NCBI RefSeq assembly: GCF_041296385.1
Contig: NW_027184085.1
Coordinates: forward strand, 9,481,301 to 9,545,300
Length of the DNA stretch: 64,000 nt
Reading direction: 5' to 3'
Origin: Aphelocoma coerulescens
Lineage: Eukaryota; Chordata; Aves; Passeriformes; Corvidae
The notes under the pieces were generated by a model. It was given only the letters and a program-made list of their open reading frames with translations, was not told where the DNA came from and made no database searches. The translations under genes and the position numbers were made by a program. Below, one piece after another: positions 1 to 10,839 of this stretch; position 1 is the stretch's first letter; each line of letters opens with the position of its first letter.

Positions 1-2465
1 TGCTGAGGAGGAGCTGCCTCCATCCCCTGTGCTTCCCATGAGGGGTACCTCCATCAGGGAGAGATGCGCTTGCTGCCAATCTGTCCTGGGCAAAGCTGAT
101 GGGCAAAATCCTCAGGGGAGCCGTTTCCTGTTGGAAATTAAGTCCCATCAACATCTAAATGTTTTACAAAATCATATTTCTCTGTCAGGGGAGATAACAA
201 AGAGATGAAGCATAGGGGAAGGAAAGGCTGAAGTTTGTCTTTTTGGTATTTTTCAGAAATTGTTAGGTTCTTCCCTTTGAATTGATCCCCCCTTCCCCTT
301 ATAGAAGCAAATGTTTTGCAAGCTATTTGCACAACTCAGCGTAGACATTTTGAAAAAACACCCTAAAACACATGAAAACCTTTGTTTTCCTCTGAAGGAA
401 GGAACTTGCTTGTTTTGGGGCTTTTTTTCCTCTTTAACAGAGAATATCTGTAAATTTGGACCTTTACCCTGGTGGAGGCAGAGCAGCATTTTTCAACTTC
501 ATGGCACCCTGGGCCTGCCCTGGCCATGCCAGAGCTGCGGGAGGGGCTGCAAGCACCGGATCCGGGAGTAGCCGGGGCATCTCGTCTCGCCCATTCCCGC
601 TCCCGTGGCCCCTCTCCCGTTGCTGTCTGCAGCCGCTCTCCCTGGGTGGGCTGCAGAGCATCCTCTTATTGCTGTGCTTCAGTTTTCCTATTCATGATCT
701 CGAACTGGAGGTAGGGGAAGAGCCGCTCGCTGCTTGTAGTTGTATGCATGTGTGCATAGATTTGCACTGATTTTCTCTCCTTAAGGACTTTCACGTATTC
801 CCCCCTCGCAGGCAGTGCATGTGGTTGTTTGCAGGCTTCTGCCTCTGGGCAATTTCCTCCTCCTCATTACTACCCTTCACTCCCTCATCCTTTATCCTCT
901 TCCTCCCTCCTGATGGAGACAGTCTTTCACAGCCGACTCATTTCAGAGATGTTTTTTTCACTGCCGAAGCCAAGATTTTTTTCTCTCCCATTGCACTTCG
1001 CCTGGAAATGGGAGGAGGAAGCAGGTTTTGGGTTTAGTTTGGGATTTTTTTTCCGCAATAAATAATTTCTGAATGCTGAAGAGGCAAGAGAGTGAAGCTG
1101 GCGTTAGGCTACATTGAAATACTCCATTTGTTCTGGGAGTCTTTCTCCCCCCTCCTCCAGAAAGCTTCCTCTAGTGTTTAATTTTAAAGCAAATTGCTAT
1201 TAATTTTTGTTTTCTTACTTTCCAGAAGAGATTCCTCTATTATTTTGGCTTGTCTGGAGATTTCCGTGTACACCAGAATTTTTTTCCTTTGCTTTTCTTT
1301 CCTCTTTGATTTCTTTTCGCCGGGGTTAAAAGCCCCAAGTCAGCAAGGTACTTAAACACATGCTCAAAGTTAAGGCCTTGCCTAAGTGCTTTTCTGACTT
1401 GGAGCCAAAGATATTTTCTCAAGTCCTTTAAATGCTTCTGAACCTGAATTCAAAACGTTTTACAGAAATTCCAGAATTCAAGTATCTCTTGTGCTAATAA
1501 TAGTTGTAATTCAGTACTGCCTTCAGATGACTGGAGCTCTGGACATGGTGAGCTTCTGAAGACTCTTACTCTCAGAAAATACACTTCCCTAAAATCTTCT
1601 GCTTCAAACTCAAGAGCTCTCCAGAGAGTGGGGCACACTTACTTGTATTTCAGTCAATGATACATAACTGGCCTTTTAGCTGTTGTTTTGCTACACTCAA
1701 AGCTTTTAAACATTGAAATTTAGGAAATAATGTGCAATTGGTTCAAGTTATACTGAATGAATGTCTGCTCCTGAACATTTGCTCATTGTCCCCAACACAG
1801 GGAATGAAAAAAATCACACCAAACTGAGGGCTCTCTGAAATGGCAGCATCACTTATTGGAGGTTAGGAGATGCTCTCAAAGGCAGACTGGGCTCCCAAAA
1901 GCAGTGCTGCTCTCTGCTTTTGAGAGTTTAATCAGATGGATGGCAACAAAAGTGGTATGGAGAGGGAATGGCAGTGGGTAGACAGGCAGGAAAGGCTGTG
2001 TCAAAGAGGAGGAGGAGGAGAAGGTATTTCCAGAAGCATTTCCATAAATATCAAATGGAAATTACAGCATGTTTTTTTCAGGCTCTGCATGATGAAGCCA
2101 TGAGGGTTCTGCATGATGAGGCAATCAGCCAGCCAGTGGGAGCTGCTTTGGAATTGCTCAGCTGGTTAAGAGCATCTTCTTCACAGGTTTTGGAAAAGGT
2201 GCTGGACATTGGTGCTTAGGGCACCAACAAGGGAGCAGGCTAGGCAGGAACTGGCTCAGTTCACAGTCCCTCAAGGACCTGCATGCTTCCTCCTCTGAAA
2301 GCATTCTGTGATCCTTCCAAGAATGGGAACAACCCTGCTGAAAGCTCCTGGCTTACTGTCCTTGTCTCAAGCCTCTCTCTTCTGAGGTGGTGTTATCCCC
2401 TGCGAGCTTCTGCACTGTGCTTTGCAGATAGATGAACAAGAGGTATCCATTCTATGATTCTGTAG

Positions 2466-2563
2466 TATGTGCACATCTGTCCCTGCTCATGGCAGGGAGG
2501 TTGGACTAATGATCTTCAGAGGTCCCTTCCAACCCAAAACCGTTCCATGATGCTATGATCTGC
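2466..2563 (+). repeat. CR1 LINE 3' end fragment
   Basis: The sequence contains GGGAGGTTGGACTAATGATC, then AGGTCCCTTCCAACC, then a degenerate run of the ATTCTATGAT octamer-like tail. This is the hallmark 3' terminus of avian CR1 retrotransposons, read in the sense direction. A further TTCTATGATTCTG lies just upstream near 2452, either part of the same copy or the tail of an older one. The fragment is 5'-truncated, as almost all CR1 copies are. Confidence 0.85.
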
Positions 2564-3779
2564 ACAAGAAGGCATGCAAAGGCTCTGTCTGTATGCCCCA
2601 AAGCACCGTGCACTTTCAGTCCCCTGCTCTCTCATGGATCAATTTCCTGCTGCTGGAATCATCTGTGTAGTGTGCAGAAAACCCCATCTCTCCTACCTGC
2701 CCAGAAACAAATCCAAAGGCACTTCCACCTTTGAAAGCTCTCCGACTGCAGAGTAATTTGTAAATACTCAGGCAGGCTGTGGATTTATGGGGCTCCCAAA
2801 TAGTGCTGGCCCCCACAAGCAGCTCAGAAAGCATTTGGGGACCATAAACCTGCAGTCATGATGTCCATTGTTCAGATACACTTTCCAGCCCTTAATCAGA
2901 GTCCCAGCTGCATTCAGCCCCAAGATGGAGCCTGCTTCCCAGCTCTGCTCAAGATCCAGGAGCTCTGTCCTGGGGTGTTTTTGTGTGGTCTGTAGTGCTC
3001 CATTAGCTATACTCAGCTATTTATTTTGTGTCTCTGGTGTAAGTAATGCTCTTTCCAGCATGCCATGGGTCTGATATGTGCCCATCTTTCCCCCAGGAGG
3101 TACTTGCACCCAGCAGGTACTCTGTGTGATGGGTGGGCTGCAGCTCTGCTGGCTGTGACATGGCTCGGCACGTGCCGGTGATCCTTTCCAAGCTTATCTT
3201 TGCTTGAGGATCCTTCAGAGTGAAAGGTGTCAAATGCAAATGCAGTATCTCGTTATTACCAGTGCAAATCCCAATGCCTTGTCTTGGTTGTTGATACAGC
3301 CCCTGCAGGGGAGAGAAGATGAGTGCCTTATTTTTAATATTGTTCTGAAATCAGCACCAGGCTCCAGATACGCAAGGGTTACTTGGAGGAGTGATGGTGA
3401 CTGGGTCAAAAAGCCCCTCAAACTTGGGAAAATGGTTCCCATTTTATCAGCATCTATTCTTCCCACCCTCTTCACTGTGCTGCCCTGGCAGCAGCTCAGT
3501 TCCTCTGCTATTCTAGCCATGTGCACAAGAAAAGTCTTGGTGCAGGGGTAAGAAATCCCTCTTTTGGGAAGAAATGAGCCCTGAGGTGTAACCTTCAGGT
3601 TACAGGTTACAGCTTGTCATACATGAAATCCCTATTTGTGCTTGGTCTTTGCATATTAAGTGCTTTAATTAATTTGAGCTTAATATTTTTAAATTGAATG
3701 TTAAAATCAACCCATCAGTCCAGGTACACTAATCAAGTTTTTATGGTCTTCCTGTGTTTACTGTATACCTTTACAAGTG

Positions 3780-4372
3780 TTTTAAGATGTGTTGGATGTA
3801 TTTTTTTATGTTTTACTTGTACATTGGTTTCAAGGCAGATTTTAAAAACCCCAGTTGCAACAAACAGCCCAGCCCCCGTAAGCTCCATGACTCTTATCTC
3901 AACTAATATCACCCCTCTAACCAGGAGGAGCCATTGGTGGACGGAGATGGTCTGTCAAAGGGAGAGCACCAATCACCTTGAACCAAAGGGGTGGGCTGTG
4001 GGTGGGCTGTGGGCGGACTGTGGGTGGAGCAAAAGCTATAAAAGGGAGCAAAAAGACATGCCCACTCTCAGTCTCCCTTCCTCTCCAGCTTGCTTAGGCA
4101 GTGCTGGAGAAACCTACCCCTTTTTAGGGGCTTTTAGAAATAGATTTCTTTTTGACCAGCCTAAACTGCAAGTTTGTTTTTTTTTTTTCTCTACCTGAGG
4201 TTCAGAGCTGTCTTAAGCCAAAGCTCCTGAATCCCTGCGCTCCTGGGGCATACCTCTTGAGTCATTAGGATCCCAAATTTTTATATTTTGTTAGTTTTTT
4301 GCAATTTTTCCAATTTTTCTGTTTTAATAAATTGTTTTAATTTCTACAAAGAGTTGTCTCATTCCTCACACA
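3780..4372 (+). repeat. Probable solo LTR of an endogenous retrovirus
   Basis: The segment has LTR-like architecture: CCATTGG and CCAAT-type boxes near 3930-3980, four tandem GTGGGC-type repeats near 3990-4028, a strong TATA box TATAAAAG at 4037-4044, a long pyrimidine tract, and a poly(A) signal AATAAA at 4326-4331. A GT/T-rich stretch follows, ending in CACACA at 4372. There is no gag- or pol-like coding sequence beside it, so a solo LTR is likely. The right end is placed at the terminal CA. The left end is uncertain (TGTG at 3788, or as early as about 3587), and I could not find a matching target-site duplication. A cellular promoter is a less likely alternative. Confidence 0.55.
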
Positions 4373-7300
4373 GGTGGAGAGAAAAGTTGTGGTGCTTCTG
4401 TTGGGAGCCCCAGGGAATGCCCTGTCCCCCGTGTCTGGGTGCTACAACAGGGGTTGATTTCTCAGTCCAGCTTCCGTGATGCTTTTGAGTCCTGTCCCTG
4501 TGTGCAGTGCACTCTGTGCCTCCTCCTTGTGGGGCTGAGCAGTAAAGAGGAGGATGAACCTGTGGTTAAAAAAGCAGAGGAGTTTTTCCATCCTCAAGCC
4601 ACAGAAGTTCATGTGTTAAGTTGTAGTTACCCCAGCTTCAAGCCCAGCTGCTGCCGATCCACCCAGGGGCGTGAGCATTACATCTGTAAGCGACAAGCCA
4701 CTGGCCTACAGCAGGCAGAACCCAAGCCAACAGACAGACAGAAAGAGCCTGAGGGGCTGAATTTTAGAGCTATTAAATGATTAAATGCAAGGGAAAAAAA
4801 AGTTAATTTAGCATCGCGGTTGTGATTTTACACACCCAAGAGCCTGGAAATTGAGAGCTCTGCTTCTCACACAGGGATCGTAACTTGGCACTGCACAGAT
4901 TGTACAGTATGTAAAATTAGACTGGAGAAATAGTAAATATGCTGCAGGGACCAATACTGTCTTGGCAGAAGGAGGATGGACTGAGTGGGACCCAACAGGT
5001 CTTTTACGCCTCTGACTTCCATAATTCTGTGCTAATAAAAAAACATTGCACAATGCCTGATACTAATCCGCAGCCCTGAGTGAGGTGAAGCAGGAGCTGG
5101 GTTGTTATGTGAACAAATAGCGGTCGCCCCCAGTATATTTGAGCGGAGCAAGGCTGTTATTTGAGGGCGGGCGCGTGGGCATTGGTGAACACGGATAGGG
5201 AGTTCTGTGCACCGGGCTGGAAAGGCAGGTTGAGGTTGGTGGGGAGTGAGGCGCCCTGATGTCTCTATCCGGCTCTGCCCCCACCTCTACCTCCCCAAAC
5301 CTTGGTAAATAGAGGCGTCTTCACGCTACTGCTGGACAACAATGAGCTTTTCTTGTGTTTATGGCTCTGATTTGGGCACCTAATTCTGAATCGTATTGAT
5401 TTCTCCCTAAATGGCATTGAAAAGCCTGATCTAAGCACTCTTTTGTGGCCTGGAGTTATTTGTCCTGTCTGCATGAAAAAGCAGGACAAAAAAACAAGCC
5501 TCTAACTCACCCGTGGTGCTAGCACCAGTCATCGGGCAGCAAAGGTTGAAGGCTCAAGTGAGCCCAGCTTGGAGGATGTTGGTGGGGTTTTCCTGCTTGT
5601 GTGCTGGTTCCCCTTAGTGCCATTTCCTGTGTTCTTCCAAACACCTTTCCCTACATACCACCCCACATGCTGGAGCAGCCCAATGTAGTTGCAGGGAACT
5701 GGAGGAGTTGCTGCTTTGCCAAGCAACTGCACTTCCTCAAGATGAGTCGTCTCAAGCAAGGAAGCCAAGGGGGAAAGGTCCCATTCAGCCTTGCTTTAGG
5801 ATGAAAACAGTGTCACAGCTCAGCAAGTTGCAGCAAGGAGAGCACTTGGAGTCCCAGGACACTTGGACTAGAAGAGCTAGGACAGACATCCAAGTGATGG
5901 TCTTATCAAGATCTTCTGGAAGACAGATCAACACATGAACCCAGGTCCCCTCCTGGGATGCAAGAACAAAGCCTCCTGTGGAAAAACCCAAAAAGCCAAG
6001 ATCATCAGCCCAAAAGAATCCAGACCTCTCTGCTGTAGAGCAGCTGAGACAGAAAAGCAGAAGTAGCAGCAGAGGTGCATCTTCTCCTGGTTCTGGCTGG
6101 GCCAGCACAACATGATCCATGATAGAGGTATGCGACCATTGCAGATGGGTGCACAGCAGCATTAGCATCCTTGGGCAGAGCTCACTCCTACCCCAAAGCC
6201 ATAGGAAAGGGCAGCTCCTTTGTGGTCTCCTGCCCATGCATGGCTGAGGAGACTCTGTTACAGAGGCAGGATGGATTTGGTTGCTGTTCTCAGCTTTGCT
6301 TGTCCCCTGTGACCAGGGTCAAGTTGTGCTTGGGGCAGCACATCACTGTACAGCTCCAACTACTCCCAGCGAGAGCTGGGTTTGATGGCATGCAGGGAAA
6401 CAAGGCTGCCTCTGACACGGAGTCCTTCTGGCTTGCAGCCAGGAGCACTGCCAGTGTGGAGTTCTGGGCTGATGTGATATGTCAGATCTAAAGAGCTGCA
6501 AGAGAGGCTCTGTCCCAACATGGGGCTGATGAAAATGAGCAGTACCAGGAGAAGACACAGACATAATAGGGCACAGGGAGGACACACTCTGCCCTGGTGA
6601 GATCCCACTCAGACCAGACCAAACCAAAGGTGTTGATTCAACCAGTCCTGCAGCAAGGACTTGGCCCTCACTTCTGCTGTGAGACTGTGTGTCTTCTGCT
6701 TCCAGCAGTGGGTCTCTGTTCTCTGGTTTCCTGCTGGGTTTAGCACTGTGTTTTCTCTGTTGAGGGTGCTGATTCTCTGCCACTGCACAGCCTTGCTGGC
6801 CCCTGTGCATGAGCCATGCAAGTGACACCATCCTGATGGTGCTGCCATCCTGACTGTGTCACCTGGAGCTCGGCCTGGGCAATGGCATGTCAAGCTCATA
6901 GCAGTGCAGGCATCACACCTCCCCACTGCTGGACCATCAAGTCCAGGAGGGAGCCCATGAATTGGATATCATTTGTGACAATGCAACATTTGATACTAAA
7001 TGTGTCCCTTCATCCTCAGAAAGACCTAGTAGATGTTGTATTAAGGCTCATGGGAGAGGCACCAGCCTTGTGCAGTTGAGCAGCTAGAAGGGCCACGAAG
7101 GCCCTTGTCATGCCATGATGGACATCACCAATTGGATTTGGGATGCAGCTTCAGAGGGAGGTGAAAGGTGAGGCTGCTGAAGAGCTGGAGCAGAACTTCT
7201 CTGGGGGCAGCAGAGCTTTGCCAACGCTCACAGGAGGATGATTTGTGGTCACATCCAGGCTGAGGGAAGAGGTTTTCCTGCCCTGGATCTTGCCCTGAGC

Positions 7301-9750
7301 CAAGCATATCAGAGGGGTCAAGTCCCTCCTTCACAACACTCCTGAAGTAAACCAAGGTCTGCTTCCAGGCTGTCATGATGTGATTGAGTACAAGTCCTTT
7401 AGCACCCATCTGTTATCTCTTAATTAAAGTTTCTTTCTAATTATTTTTTCTTGTCAAGAGCAAAGCTGCTGACTCCAGGGATTTACCAAAGTAGAGCAAA
7501 CAAATGCGGGCTCTGCTTTCTGCAACTCTTCATTAATGGACAAAATTAACTTGGAACAGTCCATATCTTTGGCTGCATCAATGACACTTAATTATGCTTG
7601 TTTCCTTAAAAGATGTACCCAGTTTTAAATCACTTGTGGAAGAAGTGCCTCCTTAAGCATGAAATTTCTTCTCCCTGAAGGAAGATTTCTGCTGGTAAGA
7701 AAAGCTGTGCAAAGACCAAGTGGCATCACAGGGAATAGATGTGAGGAGATCAAGAGTGGGGTATGCTTCGGGAAGCTGGTGTCAGGAAACCCTCTCCAGG
7801 GCCAGGGACTGCTTCATCTCAAGAAGGGCAGACCTCAGGGGCTGTCAGGCTGTACATGGGAGTGGAGCCACTGGTATTCCTTGGACACAGTTGGTGCTGC
7901 TCAGGCCAGTGGGCATGGGTCCTGAAGCAAGTGAGAGGCCACAGGGTTGTGCCACTACCCTGTCCCATGGCTGGAGGAGGCCAGGAACATCCTCATCTGG
8001 AGGCTGATCAGGACATCTCTCTGTCCTCTTGCCCCCTCCATCCTCTGGGGCTCCCTGCTCATCTCCTGTGGACTGATTCATCTCATTTACCATGGGAAGT
8101 TGTGGAGTGAGAGACCCTTCTGGTTTATATGCTTGGAAAGCTCTTGGCATAGCCCTGGCACTGTGTAAATATTAAATGTATGATTTATTGTGTACACAGA
8201 CAGCTAATTAGCTGCTGAGACAATTATTTGTGGCTGTTTTCTCAGCTGTGGGAGGGACATACGAGGCCCAGTGGGGTGATGTGAAGGCCTCTGTCCAAAG
8301 GCACATATGTAATTCTCTGTCCCACTGCAGAAGTGCTCCATGTCCTATCAGAGAAAGCGGGGACCTGGCCTTTCTCACTGCTTTGGCTTCACCATCTGCA
8401 CAAGAAGGAAAGAGCCAGAGGCTGTGCAACCTGCAGAGTGCTCATCCCTCTCCCCAAAAATGCTGCAGTGCCTTTCTTTTGCTTGCTCTCTGCTTACACA
8501 AGCCACAGCCCTGCAGTGCATTTCAGCAGAGCACTCAGAGGGAATATTTGTCCCAGTCTGCCCACAAATCGCTGTCACAGCAAGGGTGGTTTTGGCCATG
8601 TGTGTGTCTGCTGGATGTTGTCTTGCCACAGACCCTGGCTGAAAGACCCCCACTGAAGGGCTGTGGTGAGCGCTGGTGCCAGGAATGCAAACCATCCTCG
8701 CCACTTCCTCTGCTCGCTGTTCCAGTGACCCCTCAGGCGTCTGGGCACAGACCCCCAGTGCCACATCCGTGGCTCCACACATGCCAGTGCCCAGCAGCAT
8801 TCCTGCCATGGCTGGCAGCTGCCCATGCTGGCAGGGTGGGAGCCTCTGCTGGAGCACAGGCAGAGGAGTGGAGATGGAAAGTCCCAAGAGGAGTTCTGCT
8901 CCTTTTTAGCACAGTGCATGCCAGGGCAGTCCTCAGCTTTTAGCAGGATTTCCCTGTGCTGTTGCCCTTCCAGTTTTGATGTAGGTCAGGATTCATTAAG
9001 GAGGAAAATGAGGATGAGGTTTCTATTGGATTTCCAGATGGATGGGTTTGGAAAGCATCAAATATGTTTTCATGGGCCCCACATCTCAGCTGCTTTGTCT
9101 CATCTTCCCTCCACATCTCTCTGCTGGACTGCTGTCCCGTTGGTCCCTGTTGCACTTGCAGGACCTATCCAGCTGTCAGTCATCATTCTTAGTGCAGCAA
9201 AGCAGCTCACAGCTCATTTCACCAAGCTGCCCCAGGTTCATTGCTGGAAGCTGTGTGTGTTTATCCCACTACTGGCTCCCATCTTCCCCCCACTGCAGTT
9301 TTGCAGAGCTGTGGATAAAGATGTAATTTCTGCCCCCATTATGGATTATGATTGGCTCCTTTCTAGATCTGGGACTTCAAGTCATAAGCCGTGCTGTGCC
9401 TGACAGAGGATGTGGCCCTTGGCTGGCTTGGATGCTGAGAGGCATGTTGCTGGTTGGGTGCAGCAACACAGCCCCTCTATGACGACATCACAGCCTTTTG
9501 ATGTCACTTGACCCAAAAGGTTATGGCTATCCCTCTGGCTCTCTGGCTTCTGTGCCCAAGTGCGGGGTGTATCAATCTCTAAACGGTGTCTCCAAAGCGA
9601 AGCCGCTCATCAGGGTCAGCTGCATACGCTCACACATGCGCACACGCACAAACGCACGGATACCTTCAGTAATATAAGTCGGCAGCAAAGATACAGGAAG
9701 GGTCTTCCCACAGAGCTCCACAGGAGCAGCTTGTTGCTTCTACGCTGTGA

Positions 9751-9756
9751 AGGGTT
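9751..9756. repeat. Target-site duplication, left copy
   Basis: AGGGTT immediately precedes the left LTR and is identical to the six bases following the right LTR. It marks integrase-mediated insertion. Confidence 0.93.
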
Positions 9757-10035
9757 TGTTACAGCGGGGATACTGTAACACGCCTATATCAAACCAGGAG
9801 TCCCGTGGAAAAGAAATATATATGTGGACAGATACTTGATAGATGTTTCAGAGATGTTTATTTCTCCAGCCGCATGGCCGGGGCTCTGCCAAGGAACTGC
9901 TCAATCCCGGGACCCGAGGGTCCCTGCCCGCGCAGAGGAACACAAACCAACCAATGGGGAACGAGGCTGACCAGGGGCAGGGAAACCCCGTGCCTCCCCC
10001 CCAGGGCTATATGGCGGGGGGAGGAGACCCCAACA
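9757..10035 (-). repeat. Left LTR (3' LTR of the - strand element)
   Basis: This 279-base repeat runs from TGTTACAG to CCCCAACA. On the - strand it carries AATAAA (9857-9862), placed as a retroviral poly(A) signal would be, followed by an AT-rich region. An 8-base inverted repeat, TGTTACAG and CTGTAACA, sits at the very edge (9757-9764 and 9773-9780) around an 8-base loop. It differs from its partner by scattered substitutions, a 2-base TG insertion and one clustered block near 9899-9908. Confidence 0.92.
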
Positions 10036-10048
10036 TTTCACCCGTTTT
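10036..10048 (-). other. Candidate polypurine tract
   Basis: On the - strand AAAACGGGTGAAA directly abuts the TGTTGGGG start of the 3' LTR. It is purine-only except for one C and one T, and it sits where the plus-strand primer of a retrovirus must lie. The equivalent position for the opposite orientation is pyrimidine-rich, which helps fix the element's direction. Confidence 0.6.
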
Positions 10049-10257
10049 ACTTTAATAAAAGGAGAATGAAGACAACTGGATAAACATAACAAGAACAGTT
10101 TCAAAACAAAACAAGCCACCCTCCTTCCTGAGTCTTTAAATGTCCAAACAGATTCTGTGGGACACCTTAGGGCTGACAGAAGGGAGACAGAACTCTCTGA
10201 GCATGCTTTGTGGGGAAACTGAGGCAGGAGAAGGTCTAATTTCTTCCCTCCCCCTTT

Positions 10258-10794
10258 TCATCCCCCACTCGGCATTGGAAAGGGATTTTTGGGGAAACAA
10301 TTGGCAAAGGCATGGTTTTGTGAGGGAAACCATGGATGAAAAAACGGATTGGGAATACACTGGGGGTAATAGGACATAGGATAAAAGGGAAAGGTGGGAT
10401 TAGGAAAGGGAGACTGTAGGGGGGTTTTACAATGGAGATATTGTCTAACATGACTACGATTTTTTGCATATATACTGCCTTTTACAGGAACACCATCAGG
10501 CCCAGTGACCTGCGATGCTTGTAACCCTTTTCTACCTTGTATGATTTTGAATTCCACCACCTCTCCATCTCCCAAGCTTGGGATGCATTTTTCAGGGTTA
10601 TTCTTTTTAATAGCAGTTCTATGCACGAATATGTCTTGCTGGTTATCACATCTTGTTATAAAACCATAATTTTGTTTAACATTATACCATTTCACTATCC
10701 CTAAGTTCTTAGCTACTATGGTCTTTTCCTTTTTCCGAGTGGCTGCTGTTTTCTGTCTCACTGCGTCTTTGCTCTCTCTTTCGGTCACTCCCAT
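10258..10794 (-). CDS. Y-box-type cold-shock domain ORF captured in the LTR element
   Basis: This 178-residue ORF contains a clear cold-shock domain at residues about 29-103. It has VKWYN, an RNP1-like YGFI (43-46), an RNP2-like DIFVH (54-58), the Y-box signature TAIKKNNP (60-67), GDGE..VEF and VTGPDGVPVKGS. By memory about two thirds of the positions match vertebrate YBX1/2/3; PVKG is nearest YBX2. The key aromatic and basic nucleic-acid contacts (Trp36, Tyr43, Phe45, Phe56, His58) are present. A Lys/Arg-rich patch precedes the domain. The alternating basic/acidic tail of cellular Y-box proteins is missing; a Pro/Phe/Tyr/Asn-rich tail of about 55 residues replaces it. The Met start is internal: the frame is open upstream as far as the TGA at 10840. 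It probably bound RNA; expression is unknown. Confidence 0.85.
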   Translation of the reverse strand: MGVTERESKDAVRQKTAATRKKEKTIVAKNLGIVKWYNVKQNYGFITRCDNQQDIFVHRTAIKKNNPEKCIPSLGDGEVVEFKIIQGRKGLQASQVTGPDGVPVKGSIYAKNRSHVRQYLHCKTPLQSPFPNPTFPFYPMSYYPQCIPNPFFHPWFPSQNHAFANCFPKNPFPMPSGG

Positions 10795-10839
10795 GTTGGA
10801 ACTGTCGGGGCTGCTGGTGCCTGTGTGCTTTTCCCAGGG

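Larger units (their letters stand above)
1..9750. other. Non-coding sequence upstream of the first visible CNTFR exon
   Basis: No coding exon or RNA gene could be recognised here. It is probably a 5' intron or upstream flank of CNTFR, because the exon at 16029 has an acceptor and begins inside a codon, so at least one coding exon must lie further 5'. I looked for a signal-peptide exon ending in the family's YAQRHS-like sequence followed by a donor and saw none. The stretch contains a CR1 tail near 2.5 kb and a probable solo LTR near 3.8-4.4 kb. The rest is ordinary mixed-composition DNA. Confidence 0.6.

Noticed and set aside
8230..8943. 237-codon ORF on the + strand
   Set aside because: No recognisable domain, biased low-information composition, and overlapping open frames on both strands in the same interval. 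It is consistent with chance openness in GC-moderate intron or flank DNA.
10258..10794. Cold-shock ORF as an independent processed pseudogene of a Y-box gene
   Set aside because: There is no poly(A) tail or separate target duplication around it, and it lies in frame with the gag-like ORF between LTRs that share one target-site duplication.
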